Shown here in pieces: positions 34,146-46,479 of a DNA stretch of 64,000 nt. This stretch comes from Tamarix chinensis. Lineage: Eukaryota > Streptophyta > Magnoliopsida > Caryophyllales > Tamaricaceae. Under the pieces are notes generated by a model. The model was not told the origin of the DNA. It did not search any database and was given only the letters and a program-made list of their open reading frames with translations. The position numbers and the translations under genes are program-made. Every line of letters starts with the position of its first letter. The first letter of the stretch is position 1. Location: the NCBI GenBank assembly GCA_030549775.1, contig CM060172.1, forward strand, positions 129,507,122-129,571,121, written 5' to 3'.

Positions 34146-37100
34146 TTGTTACACTCCCCATAATTATTTTACAACCCCAACATGCATGTCTTAAGGCCAC
34201 ATCATACAATAATAGTAACACAATTATACACATAATTATCATGCCACAATTTATTCACACCAACATACTTCAACTCCATAATCATGCGGTATTAACAACC
34301 ATTATACAATATTCACATAAAATACACTATAATTCATAGCACATGGTATTCATAGTATAAAATCACATATTACACATATGGCCTTAGCACCCCTTACCTA
34401 AAATGTCACCGGTCTTGGTGTACGCTCCTATTCTACTTGAGGGTTTTGATTGGGCTCACCTATTATGGGAAAAATACAAGAGTTAGGTTCCTCCCTAAAA
34501 ATTCTATTATTCACTAACTTATCCTAAGACTTGGTTTTTAATTAAAATAATATTATACTATAATTAACTATACAAAATACTACTAAAAATACAAATAAAT
34601 CACTATTGTAATTTAAAATGAGTGGTGATATAAGGGTTTCTACCCTTCACCAAAATAGTGCTAGTAATAATAATAATATTATTATTATTAATAAAAAATA
34701 AAGTATTATTAATAATATTCTTATTAGTAGAATATTAATATTAATAATAATATAAATCTTAAAATTACAAGGTGGCTTTCAAAACTACCCAAAATAATAA
34801 GAATACTATTCAGTAATAGTAATCATAATATTATACATATATATATACTTATAATATAAAAGTTAATAAAGATAATAATAATATTAATAGTAATAATAGT
34901 AAAAATACTAATAATAGTAATAAAAATGCAAGGGTGCGAGACCTAATTAAAATTTAAGGTCTCGGCCCCCATTAAATTATTATAATATTAAATAAATAAT
35001 TATACTAATAATAATATTATTATTGATACTATTAATAATAATAATAGTAAACATATAATAATTCCATTAAATCCCTAAAATTCAAAACTGATAATTTATC
35101 TAACTCAAGAATACTCTCAAACCTGCCAACAAAATTTATCAATTAAGTTACAGCTGATAACAATAATAATAATATTGATAATGATTATTATTATTATAAT
35201 TGAAATAACATTAAAAATTAGGAAAAAACAGAATAAATCCTAATAATTTGAAAAGAAGGGCTGAGAAGGTATAGGATTTCACCTTGAGTTGGCGGGGATG
35301 GGTGGCACAGGCGGTGGTGCACGGCGGTGGCCAGAAAAGTGGTCTAAAAGGGAAGAAAATGAATAAAAAGAGGGAAGGGGAAGGAGAAAAAAGAAAAGAA
35401 GGTTATGGGTCGGTGGAGGAGAATTAGCAGGAGTTTTTGGGTGGTTCAGAGGGCAGTAGAAGTGGCGGATGTGGTGGTGGACGGTGGTTTAAAGGTTTCA
35501 GGGGTAAAAAATTTGCGAGAGGAATAGGAAACTTTGCACGGTTATGGTGGCCCGTGCAAGAAGAATCGAAGGAGGTGGATGGTTTAGTTAATTAGAGTGC
35601 GTTGCAGGAAAGAGTTTGGGAGGAAGAGGCGGCAGCGAGGTTGGCTAATGGCAGAGAACAATGAGTCTAAAGTTGCGGTGGCGCACAAGCTTTCACTTAG
35701 GGTTTCGGGGGAAAAAATCTCAAAATCAGGCCATACGAGGGGTATTTATAATGGTAGAGGGTAGGCTCGAGTTATGGAGGTTAGCAAGAGGTCAAAGCCG
35801 ATGAGATAATGGGGTGGTTATGGCGTTGATCGGTCAGCACGATTTCAAATCGTGCCCGACCTTTGCGAGAGAAAATGGGGTGATCGTGTGGGAGAAAAGG
35901 GGAGTGGGGCGGTTCATGCTGGAGTGTGCGTCGAGGGGAAGAGAATGATCAAGAGAAAGGCTGGTCAAGACACGTGTAGCCGGTGGTACCATTTTCGGCC
36001 TTCGAAGCTACAGGTGGACGACACCGGAGGAAGGAGGAAGAAGAAGAAGGTGAGTCGGGCGGTCGAGGGGAAAAAGAAAGAAAAGAAAAAGAAGAGAGAA
36101 CCAGGCCGGTCGGCTGCGATTATAAGTCTTTTAATGAAATGCGGTGTCCCAAGGCAATAAAGAACAAAATGCTGCGTTGGAAGAATGAAGCAAAGGAAGA
36201 GCGACGCTGGATCGTGGGAGGAAAGAAGGAAAAAAGAAAGAATTGGGTCACGCACTAGGCCCAATCCGGCGAGAGGAAAGAAAAAAAATGGAAAAAGAAA
36301 GAAAAAGAAGGAAAGAAAAAGAAAAAGGAAAGAGGAAACTTGAAGTGGTTTGGGGTTAAATAAATTAATTAAAATATTTTAGGTAATTAGAATAAAATAT
36401 TTAATTAAAAGAATATTAAATTTTATTTTTAGACTAATTTAGGGTTTTTAAAAATAGTTCTCTTAAATCCCTTTTTAATTAGCAAAAAGCCCAATTTTTC
36501 CTTTAAAAAATATTTACAAATTATTATTAATTTACCCTAATTAATTCCTTCCTATTCAAAATAAAATAAATAAATAAATAAATTTTCTAATAAATCCTTA
36601 CTTAATTATATCTCATAAAATAAATAATTCTGGGGCATTTCAAAATGAGTTTTATGGTCAACATGTTCAAACAATTATAGGCACAAAATGAGCTCTATGT
36701 TACTTTAGTTCCAAATTAATGTCGGAGTTATGAGCCTGACGATGCCATGTCCACATGTGAGGATGAGCTAGTTAAGGAGGTCGCTATGTAGCTTTATTGA
36801 AAATTTTCATCACATGGAATAAAAACTCATAATAGTAGAAGGAAAATCTCATCAAAATAAGGATCAAGTGAACAAAGATAAGCATATGGATGGCAAGACT
36901 GTCACTTTCATCTACGTTAGACTATCTTGGGATATTTTTTCCTTAATTTTGCTTGGAGATGAGTATGAACCATGAGATAAGTTGTTGAACCACTGTGATT
37001 TTATTTATGCTAACCCTACTCCTTGTTTCCCTTCTTTTAGTAGGAGATATGGGTCTAAAATTAAAAATAGTGATCAAATAATCTTGAATATATTTAAAAA

Positions 37101-38787
37101 GAAGTGGAATGGTCCGAAGGAGAGGTTATGTTTAAAACATGTGCTAAAAGACTTTTAGATAGGACAATATGTTCCTCCTTTGATATAGAGACCATTGGAC
37201 ATTGACACCGAACAAAGCATTCTCTTTTTTTCATACAAGCTTAAACCTCACGATAAGTAAGTTACATTCTTGTTGGGTAAAGTCTTTTATTAAAACTAAT
37301 ATTTTTTCTTTTGCTACCTTGTAGGATATAGATGATCAACATAAGGAGGGATTTGGCGAAGCAAATCTAAAGTGGACATACCCACCTTGAATGAGTAAAA
37401 TTGAGATCACATCAAGCTAAAGACATACAAGCAAGTGTTGCTTGGGAGGCAACCCAATGTGATAGGAGAGTTTTCTACCCTTTATTTATTATTTTATTAT
37501 ATTTATCTTTCTATAATTAAATTACATGTAATTTACTTGTCTACGCATTGAGGACAATGTGTGATTTAAGTGTGGGTGGTGTGCTTGCATGTTTTAGTTT
37601 TTTTTTTTGCATATATTTCAAAAATAAATTAGTAAATACATATATATTTTTATGTGTGTTTTGGTGTATTTAGAGTCTTAGGTTCCCTTAACTAGTTCAT
37701 GATGATTATATATTTGAAATATAACTAAAAGAGGGCCATAAAACTGAGATAAAGTGAGTGAAAATTGTTTATGTTAACTTCGATGTAGGGAACATATATT
37801 TTCATATCTAGATATGAATGGAGCAAGAACGTGTGATTTTATAACTACTGACATGGTATATTGGGATTCATCATGTTCCGTAATGAGTTTTTGAGACACA
37901 TATGCCTTCTTTTCTAAATGAATTCACATGAAATAATCTATATGTCTTGGCTTTGAATTCTCTTTGCAAATCTCACATACATTTAATTGCTTTGATTAAA
38001 TTACTTATCATATCTCTTATAATGGACTCTAGAGACTACTCGAACTTACTATTGGAACACTCTCAAAATTTACCACTGAAAAATTTTATTTTATTAAAAG
38101 ATACAACAGAAGCAAAGAAAATAAAATTGTGAATTTTGGGGATATTACCACCGTGATCAGCATAAGCCCAGCCCCTGGCCAGTCTTGTACTAACCATAAG
38201 GCTAAAGAAGAGTTATTGACAACCATTAATCAAACTTAAAACAAGAATTCATAGAAGAACTGGAAAGTTCATAATACGGAAATCATAGTGCACGTAAAAA
38301 AAGTTTACAATATGAAAGAGTGCATAATTAAAGTTCCCAAAAGGGATAAAAGTTACAGTACGATAAAATAAGTTTGAAATAAACTGATACAAGATAAATA
38401 AACAGTAAAAGAAGATTTCGCCAAGTTACTCTTGATCCCCAGGCCAAGTCCAAGCTCAACTCTCAGCCCCACCCAATGCCTCATAAGCATCATAGGCATT
38501 AAAAATAGCATCTCCTACCTACACAAACTCAGCAGGGCCCTCTGCTCATGGGAATGAGTAGCACCCATAAAACGGGTGGTAATTACACTAAGTACTGAGT
38601 AAGGTAACCATGCATCTAAGGCTAAACATAGAAAGGCATATAACACAAGCAGGATCATATAGATAACATACCAGCAATACAAATAATAAAGGTCGCACTA
38701 TAGTCCGATTAAACTTAATCATTAGATCTCTAATCAAAAAGTCCATTTCAAACCATGCTCTTTATAATTCCATGAGAGTACGGGAAC

Positions 38788-39128
38788 CCCACTATTATAG
38801 CCAGTGGATCGGAAACGTATAGGGCAGAACACACCTGACCACTATTATATGTCGGTGGATCGGTCTCTAGGGTAAGACGCTCCTGGCCACTATTATGCCG
38901 GTGGATCATTCTGGCCTCGATTCTCATGGTGTTTCACTGTAAGTACTTAGTGTATTTTCCATATATTATCATAACTTATATTTTGGTTTATTTAGCTCAG
39001 GATCCCACACTGTTATAGCCGGTGGATTGAAAACGTACAGGGCAGAACGCATCTGACCGCTATTATATATTGGTGGATCGGTCTCTAGAGCACCCTAGCA
39101 CCTAACCACTATTATGCCGGTGGATCGG
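38788..39128 (-). repeat. CCAC...GTGG palindrome array in unit D
   Basis: Six copies in two sets of three, separated by about 215 bp, near 38788, 38838, 38896, 39005, 39056 and 39107. For example, CCACTATTATAGCCAGTGGA is followed by TCGG. The paired sets suggest a higher-order duplication. Confidence 0.85.
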
Positions 39129-40616
39129 TCTGGGCCCGGCTCAATAATCTTTTGATTTAAATGATTAGTGTCTTACTATGCCTTATTCAATAAATTTTCA
39201 CCCTAGACATGCATGTTATTTGGGCTACACCATCCATGTACTCCCATTCTCCCAAGAGGGCCCGTCCCATATCTTGAGACACTTGCACCTCCTAACACAT
39301 CTCGACATCCTTTCCCTTTTCTATATACTCATCATGAATACCCAACTCCTAAGTGTGTGGGTCAAGGCCCACCACCTTAAGCCATCTAAGCCCACTCATT
39401 ATCATCATCTAGGGTTTTCCCTTAAAACCCTAATTGGGCATATGTGGCATACCCTTCCTCTGTCTCACACAACTAAGGCTCCTTTACTACCCAACACATC
39501 GTCTCACTTAGATTCAACCCCAATCATTTTGCTTTACTTTCCAATTGCACATGTGACCATGAAACCCTAGTTGGCCACCCCAAACCTAGCACCTTTCTTT
39601 CCCCATATATCACCTCTCCATTACTCACTTACCATCCTTTCTTCCCTATGACCCCATACTCACCCTACATATGATATTCTTTCACTCTTATCCCATATTC
39701 CACTCATCCTCAATTATTTTTACTTTCACAACCCCCTTCAATTAGGGTTTTCCTCTCAAACCCTAGCCAAGTTTCCTATGCACCCTTAGACCAACCTACG
39801 TACTATTTTTCATCCAAGGTCTCTAATCACCCCCAACAACTCTTTCCTTAACTTACTTACACCCCAGGATAACTTTTATTACGTAAGGATCATCCCCATG
39901 CAAACTCCATCCATCCTATACAAACCCTAGAATTTCCCATGCAAGATTCACTCCACTCTTTTATTTTGTCCATATTCTCCTTTTATTTGTCCCTTTATAG
40001 ATCATGAGGTAATTATGTTGATTTCACATCCCTTTAGTCGACTCACTTCCTTATTTTCCCTTTTCATCCTTTTACCCCATATCACATTATTAAAACCTCC
40101 TAGCATGCATGTCCTAGAGGGTCACATCATATAACACCACAAACACAACATATATATATATCATTATACACATGCCATAAGTCACATAAGTATACCTAAA
40201 CTCCAAGCTATGCTCAAGTAAATAGTAATAATAATCATAAAGTACACAACATAACATAGAACATGACATACAATGCACATAACACACACATAGTTGGTCT
40301 TAGATACATCCTTACCTAATATGACATTAGTCTTGGAGCACGCTCTTACACCTCCTTAGGGTTTTGACTTGATTCACCTATAAGAGGAAAATAATAAGGG
40401 TTAGCTTCCCTCTTACCAAAATTACCATTATTCCTACCTTACGCTTATCATAGCCTAATATTAGGGTTACTAATATTAATAATAGTTTTATAAGTAAGAG
40501 TAGGGTTATTATTCTTAAGGTAGCTAATCATGTTACTACTAGTCAAAATAGATCTTAGTAGATATATTGGTTCATGATAAAGTATTAATAGTAATATTTA
40601 CATTACTAAAGATAAT

Positions 40617-40722
40617 AAATTTAATAATAATAATAATAATAATAAATATAATGATTTTGAATATTCACAACAATAATAATAATAGTAATAATATGCCGAA
40701 GTTAGTAATAACAATAATAATG

Positions 40723-40790
<68 letters not shown>

Positions 40791-40810
40791 AAAAACAACA
40801 ATAATATTAA
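40617..40810 (+). repeat. Compound (AAT)n/(AAC)n microsatellite
   Basis: Runs of AAT (notably 40722-40749) pass into about 13 perfect AAC units (40750-40788) and back into A/T-rich trinucleotides. The Leu-, Ile- and Thr-rich open frames across it are artefacts. Confidence 0.95.
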
Positions 40811-41974
40811 GAATAATAATATTAATACTAATAAAAATGATAGCACTTGCATTAATAAAATTTAAGGGTTGTGGAGGTTAAGGTACCACCTAGAGATAGT
40901 GATGACCAGGCAACAGTGCATGGTGGTGGCGGTGGAGGGATAAGAGAAGGTGGAAAGGTGGTTGCCTAGGTTAGAAGAGGGAAAATGAGAGGGTGGTTAA
41001 GGTGGCGGTGGATGCCCTAGGTTGAGAGGGTTGGAATGGTAGTGGTGGTGCAGAGGGAGGAAGGGAGAAGGAGAGGGAGGTAGGGGAAAGGAAGGTTGAG
41101 GGAGGTAGGGGAGTCCTGCTGGTTGTTTTAGGGGGTAGGGGAATGGTGGTTGCGGCGGAAACGACAGTGGACAGCGACGCGAAGGGCGGCGGTGGGTGAG
41201 AGTTAGCTAATCGAGGGGCCAACTTTGCACGGCCAAGGCAAATCGTGTAGGAAGAATCGAGGGTGGTGTAACACCCCCAAAATTTACTACTGAAAAATTT
41301 TGTTTAATTGAAAGAAAATTAGCGGAAGCAAAATAACAAACCGTGAAGTATAGGGATATTACCGCCACACTTAGTACCAGACCGGTTCATTCATACCGTT
41401 CCAATACCAAGTACTAAGGCTAAAGGAGAAAAATACAAATTACGAGAAACTCAACTAATAATTAAATCAGAGTAGCGCAAGTTAATATAATCCATCAAGT
41501 GGTGGTTACAAAATAACGAATACATTAAAAGTGTGAAATTTAAGGAGATAGAGTAAAACCCTAACAGCTCCGGATAGCTCCTTACGCTCTTTCCTAAGGC
41601 CCACTTTAAGGGACACTGCCCATTGAATATGCAGGGGCCCCACGAATGGAACCCTTCAGTACTACGGTACTGAGTAACCCTTTAAAAACACACTTAAAAG
41701 TAGACACGCAATGTAATACATGATGTACTACTATATCTATACATAATGACAGGTATAAACATAACATTCAGGTCCATACATTTGCATATTTAATGAGTCA
41801 ATCTAATATTAATGGTGTATACGTAACATTCACTTTCGTCCATTCGCATACTTAACCAGTCAACCAAATATTAATAGGCCATAATGAATAGTTGATACTA
41901 TTAGGACCTTAAGGCCATTAGTCCATCATTAATCAATCATCTCAGATTATAAATGTCCATGTGAGTGCGAGAAC

Positions 41975-42261
41975 CCCACTATTATAGCCGATGGAACGGT
42001 CATATAGGGTAAAATGCTCTTGGCCACTATTATTCACCGGTGGACCAGTCATGCAGGGCAAAACTCTCCTAACCACTATTATTCGCCGGTGGACCGGTCT
42101 AGCCCCAACTCAAAAGGTGTTCCACTGTAAGTAATTAGTATCTTCCCCGTGTCTTATCGTTTTTACGTTTAGTTTGTTGAGCACAGAATCTCCCACTATT
42201 ATAGCCAGTGGAACGTTCATGCAGGGCAAAATGTACCTGGCCACTATTATTCACCGGTGGA
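41975..42261 (-). repeat. CCAC...GTGG palindrome array in unit E
   Basis: Five copies near 41975, 42021, 42072, 42190 and 42238. They alternate between CCACTATTATAGCCGATGG and CCACTATTATTCACCGGTGG forms, linked by CAGGGCAAAA-like words. Confidence 0.85.
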
Positions 42262-43189
42262 CAGGTCTGGGTCCCACTCAACATCTTCCTCTTTAAGTGA
42301 TTAGTGTCTTAAATGTATCTTAATCGAAATTATTTCACCCTTGACATGCATGACTAACTATATCCACACTTATCCTCCTAGGAGGGCCCGTCCCATATCT
42401 TGAGACTTCTGCACCTCCTAACTCGGTTTTCTCCAAAAACCTTAATCTAGGCCTATGTGGCCCATCCTTCTCTACCTTACACATCTCAAACTATTTCAAC
42501 ACTCCACGCATCACGACCCTTATATTCAACTCTCACTTCATACCCCACTCATTCTCATTTATTTTCATTATTTTCTTTTTCATTTTCACCTTCTCAAATT
42601 AGGGTTTCCTCCTAACCCTAGTTTAGTCTCCTACGCACCCTTATACTGTCCCACGTACTATTTTTCACCCGAAGCCCCCAAACACCCAAACGACACTTCT
42701 ATTACCTTCCTCACATCCTGAGGAAACTTATCATATGTAAAGTTTGCCCCCATGCTGACTCTAACCATCCCATGCAAACCTTAGTTCCTCCCATACCTAT
42801 ATTAACCAACTTACTTCCCCTTGGTTATCTTTCTCTCCCATTTCTCTTTTTCATGCCTCCATCCCACATTACCACATTAATTATCCTAGCATGCATGTCC
42901 TAAATGTCCACATCACATCACATCATAACTTACAGCATATCTGTATTAGCACATACCAAAAGAGGGCACATGAACACATCTCGGTTCCAAGCCACGCCAC
43001 ACATGAAACAGTTAAGATAATAGCATATAAAACATGACATATAATTATATAGGACATCCAAGGAATTTAGGACACATAGCACACATTCGGCCTTAGCTAC
43101 ACCCTTTCTCGGTTTAGGTTACCGAGCTATCTCCCATACTCATTAGACCACTAATCACCCTTTGTAATTGTTACACTTAATATATTTCC

Positions 43190-43830
43190 CATTTGGTTGA
43201 TTAGATTATAAATTCGCCAATTTCCTTTATTATCAATTGCCCTTTAGTTAGTCAAATTACCCCTGTTCATTATCCTAATTACCAAGTTACCCCTTTAGTT
43301 TGTTAAATTACCAAATTGCCCTTCACATTTATCATATTTATCATTTTACCCTTCTCCATTATTAAATTATCACTTTACCCTTCTCTTTTATTAAATTATC
43401 ATTTTACCCTTCTCAATTATTATAATTACCAAGTTACACCTTTCCAATTTCCACTTTACCCCTTTTATTTGTAAAATTACCATTTTACTCCTTTACTTTC
43501 AAATTTACCATTTTACCCCTTAACTTCCAAAAATTTCCATAACACCCTTTCACTTATGAAATTACCATTTTGCCCTTTAATTACAAAATTACCACTTTGC
43601 CCTTTTATTATAAAATTACCATTTTGCCCTTTAATTACAAAATTACCATTTTACCCTTTAAACACAAATTACTAATTTACCCTTTAATTACAAAATTACC
43701 ATATTACCCTTTAATCACAAAATTACTAATTTACCCCTTTTTACTTACAATTTACCACTTTGCCTTTGCCTCCAAAATTACCATAATACCCCTTTTAATT
43801 AAAAATTACCATTTTGCCCCTTAGTACACC
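43190..43830 (-). repeat. Minisatellite of the AAATTACCATTTTGCCC type in unit E
   Basis: About 20 units of 25-35 bp, built on AAATTACCATTTTGCCCTTT with A/T-rich linkers. It is the reverse complement of the array at 16190-16580. Its 84-residue open frame is repeat-derived. Confidence 0.9.
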
Positions 43831-44854
43831 ACTTATATTAAATTATTATTATTACTACATAAAATATTAATATTAACACCTCATCCACAACTCTTATAAT
43901 TAATATAATACTTATTAGCACCCATATATATATTAGGTCATATTCTTGTACAAGATACATTACTAAAATCCCCTAAGGCTCACAAAACATTAACCATGCA
44001 TTAAAGATCACAATAGCATAAAACAACATGGATAATACTTAACATTTTTATTAACAACCAAACTCTTACCCTAAATAATATTTCCATACATAACATATAA
44101 CCTAACATGCTTCCTTTTTATCAAACATCACAGGAAACTACATATATGCTATTAAACAACAAATATTAAACATAATAACATGTTAAAAATCCTAATGTGC
44201 TAACATACGTTAATCTATGCGTTTAAGTGGGATTCAATGGTTACCTTGATTCCTGCAAAAATGAACCAGGTTCAAGCTTTAATTATCAAAACCAATACTT
44301 AAAAATAATATCAAGGTTTATTACATTGAAAATCATAAAAATCAAAGTATAAAACTTTATAATGCTTAATTAATCAAATACTTGAATTAAAATATTATTA
44401 TACCTTAAAAATTCTTACCCAACTAAATCAAGAAAGGCAGCAGCTCATCCTGCTCATGCAGCATGAGCTGCATGCAAAGAAATGAGAAGAGAGGCTCAAA
44501 ATGGCAAGAATGGGAGGAGGGAGTGGTGTTTTCGGGTTGGGGTTATGGGGCTAAGAAAAAGGGCATGCAAGGGAGGATTTAAGGCAAGGGAAGGATGCAA
44601 AGGTGGAGAGGAGGTGTAAGTGGTGGTCATGGATGGGTTGAAGGTGGCTAAGGGTAACGGAGACGGCGGCAACAAGGCTATGAAGATGGCGGCCGAGGAG
44701 GGAGTCGAGATGGGGGTTGAGAAGGAAGGAAAAGGGAGAGGGAAAATGAAGGCTTTCGAGTGGTGGTTTCGGGCAAAGGAGGATTGGGGTGGTAGAGGGG
44801 GTTGCAGGGGTTAATGTGGTGGCTCAAGTGGCGGCAGAAGAGGCGGGACGGCGG

Positions 44855-45731
44855 CTGATCAAACTTCAACTTCCATAAGCCTTCTCTAATCCATTCTGAA
44901 TCAGGATCGCCTTCATCTTCAACTTCCATAAGCCAAAGTTCACAGACCGATCAAACTTCTTTATATCAAATCTTGTAGACATCCCGAATACGAACCCAAC
45001 ACTCTGATACCAATTTGTTGTGGATCGATACCAATTTGGAAAAATAAGATCTAATTAGAATCAATTAGAACATACAATAATTGAGAAGAGAAGAACACTC
45101 AAGAACACATATTGGGAAACAGATGATCTTATTGATGTGAAGTAATTGTGATTACAAAGAATCAAAGAAATTCTCACCTAAATCACTCAATTCATCAAGG
45201 AATTACAATAGAACTCAATAGGAGAATGAGACAGCGTTCGCTCTTCGATTAGGGTTCTAATCGCATGGTATTTATACTATACGAAGCTATCATTAACGAA
45301 AACCGAGGCGGAGCAAAAAACCCAAAAAACACGGACCGTGTTAATAAACACGGTACCCCCATGTTTATTTTCTGTCTCTTGGCTTCTCACGAAAACAAAA
45401 CACATTTTCCTGATGAAAAAACACGAATCGTGTTTCAAAAACACGGGCCCCCGTGTTTCTTTCCAGCTTTGATAGTCTTTAGTATTTCGGCCACAACTTC
45501 TTCATCTGACCTCCAATCGAGCTAATTCTTGATGCGTTGGAAAGATAACAGAAAGATCATAAACTTTCATGTTCAGTACATTTCCAAATTCTAATTTATT
45601 CAAGGTAAAATATTCACATTTTTTCAGAACAGCTCACAGTTCTACTCTAAATTCCTCCGAAACACTTCACACACCAATCCAAGCTATTATACACACCAAA
45701 TACGAGTCACAAGCTCACAAATAGAAAAACA
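44855..45731 (-). mobile_element. Ty1/copia-type LTR with primer site, truncated
   Basis: On the minus strand an LTR of about 0.7 kb ends CCACAACA at 45016. It is followed within a few bases by TGGTATCAGAGT (45012-45001), matching the initiator-Met tRNA primer site typical of copia elements. About 150 bp of leader follows, including a direct repeat of CTTCAACTTCCATAAGCC (about 44865 and 44917). No gag or pol remains. The LTR start is uncertain (45719 or 45731). It holds a cluster of CACG/CGTG palindromes (45328-45458). Confidence 0.7.
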
Positions 45732-46479
45732 TTGATTAGCATGAAAATATAATTATGGAATACAAAAGAAAGGAGTAAAATGGAAGAATTATTCTAGGAT
45801 ATGGAGGCTTGGAAACCATCACAAAAATCATTATGAACCACCAAGGTATGAGAGATCAAGGTCTTAGAAGATTAAATGGAAGAAAAACAAAGAATGATGC
45901 TAGTCAGCAAGGCATAAAAGAGTAAGACAAGAAGAAGGAAGGGGCAAGATTGGATGGGTAAAAAAGGTACCTAGATGGAATATAACATGCAAGGAACAAA
46001 ACCCAACCAAAATGGAGAATGAACACTTAGGATCCAGGTTATGAGAGGCATAATTTGGTAAAAAAAAATTTAGCTTAGTCAACAACAGCGGCAACCAAGT
46101 TAGTCAATAAGCAAAAGTCGGGGCTTATTTGAAGGGTATAAAGCCACAAAATATGAATAAAAATAGTTGGTAATTGTATTATGCATTGAAAGATTCAAAA
46201 GGAAATAAATACCAAAAGTAGAAGATAATTAGAGAGAAAATGAGATGTGCAAAGTAATAAAGAAATCAACCAAAGAAGGGGGAGCAAATAATCAAAATGT
46301 GTGTTCTAAGTGTTGAAATAAAACATGCATGGTTAGGGGTGTTTTTGTTCAACCACACATTTCCTACCTTGCCCACAATTTTTGAACACCCACCCCCACT
46401 TTGACCAAAATCATAGAGGAAGGTGAAGTGTTCATTTCCATAACTTATGAACTAATCAAGCCTTATAGTGACAAAGTCT
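45732..46479. other. Unassigned A/G-rich DNA
   Basis: No coding signal or element ends were recognised. It could be leftover sequence of units D or E, but no matching landmarks were found. Confidence 0.3.

Larger units (their letters stand above)
32656..36642 (-). mobile_element. LTR-like unit C, reverse orientation, inside the older LARD-like copy
   Basis: Bounded by a perfect 5-bp duplication AAATG (32651-32655 and 36643-36647). On the plus strand it starts TGTAACACCCCCAAAATTTA and ends GGGGCATTTCA. It is uninterrupted, 3987 bp, and so the best reference copy of the family in this window. From left to right: terminal segment with GTAAATTTTTGGGGATGTTA, a block with GCTCGTGGGAATGAGCATCA (reverse complement in unit B near 26810), the palindrome array, a CATGCAAACCCTAAC array, A/T-rich DNA, and a purine-rich tract (35230-36330). 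No coding capacity and no second LTR, so solo LTR is the simplest reading. Confidence 0.75.
30194..38052 (+). mobile_element. Older, plus-strand relative of the young LARD-like element, interrupted
   Basis: This is a diverged copy of the element at 18043-25154 in opposite orientation. Its 5' LTR is about 30194-31870, followed by a mutated primer site. The interior is 31871-32655 and 36643-38052. It retains recognisable relics of the 468-codon frame (32310-32540 and 36650-37390), the CTTGGGAGGCAACCCAATG block near 37440, and a purine tract at 37567-37580. The frame is destroyed by stops and indels. A reverse LTR-like unit is inserted at 32656-36642, and another begins at 38053, after which the 3' LTR was not found. 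Confidence 0.8.
38053..41276 (-). mobile_element. LTR-like unit D (partial), reverse orientation
   Basis: Starts TGGAACACTCTCAAAATTTA, a mutated form of TGTAACACCCCCAAAATTTA, immediately after older LARD-like sequence (flank ACTAT). It shows the family order: terminal segment with GGGGATATTACC, the block CATGGGAATGAG near 38548, the palindrome array, C-rich DNA, A/T-rich DNA with trinucleotide runs, and the start of a purine-rich tract. Unit E interrupts it at 41277, and its far end was not located. Confidence 0.65.
41277..44850 (-). mobile_element. LTR-like unit E (partial), reverse orientation, inserted in unit D
   Basis: Starts TGTAACACCCCCAAAATTTA inside the purine-rich tract of unit D (flank GGTGG). 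It matches unit A closely: the block around GTACTGAGTAACCC (41670), the palindrome array, the CGTACTATTTTTCACC block near 42655, the ATTACC minisatellite, a GCAGCTCAT/ATGAGCTGC inverted word near 44440, and the purine-rich tract (44500-44850). It stops abruptly where copia-derived sequence begins at about 44855, so its outer end is missing. Confidence 0.65.

Noticed and set aside
35852..36264. Lys/Glu/Arg-rich frames of about 90-100 residues
   Set aside because: They come from the purine-rich tract of unit C on the plus strand; the opposite strand gives Ser/Phe/Leu-rich frames from the same bias.
40567..40881. Ile/Thr-rich and poly-Leu open frames
   Set aside because: Direct translations of (AAT)n and (AAC)n microsatellites.
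43570..43824. 84-residue repetitive frame (Tyr/Pro/Leu/Ile-rich)
   Set aside because: It is the translation of the ATTACC minisatellite.
45001..45012. tRNA gene fragment (CTCTGATACCA)
   Set aside because: It is the reverse of a copia primer-binding site adjoining an LTR; no cloverleaf surrounds it.
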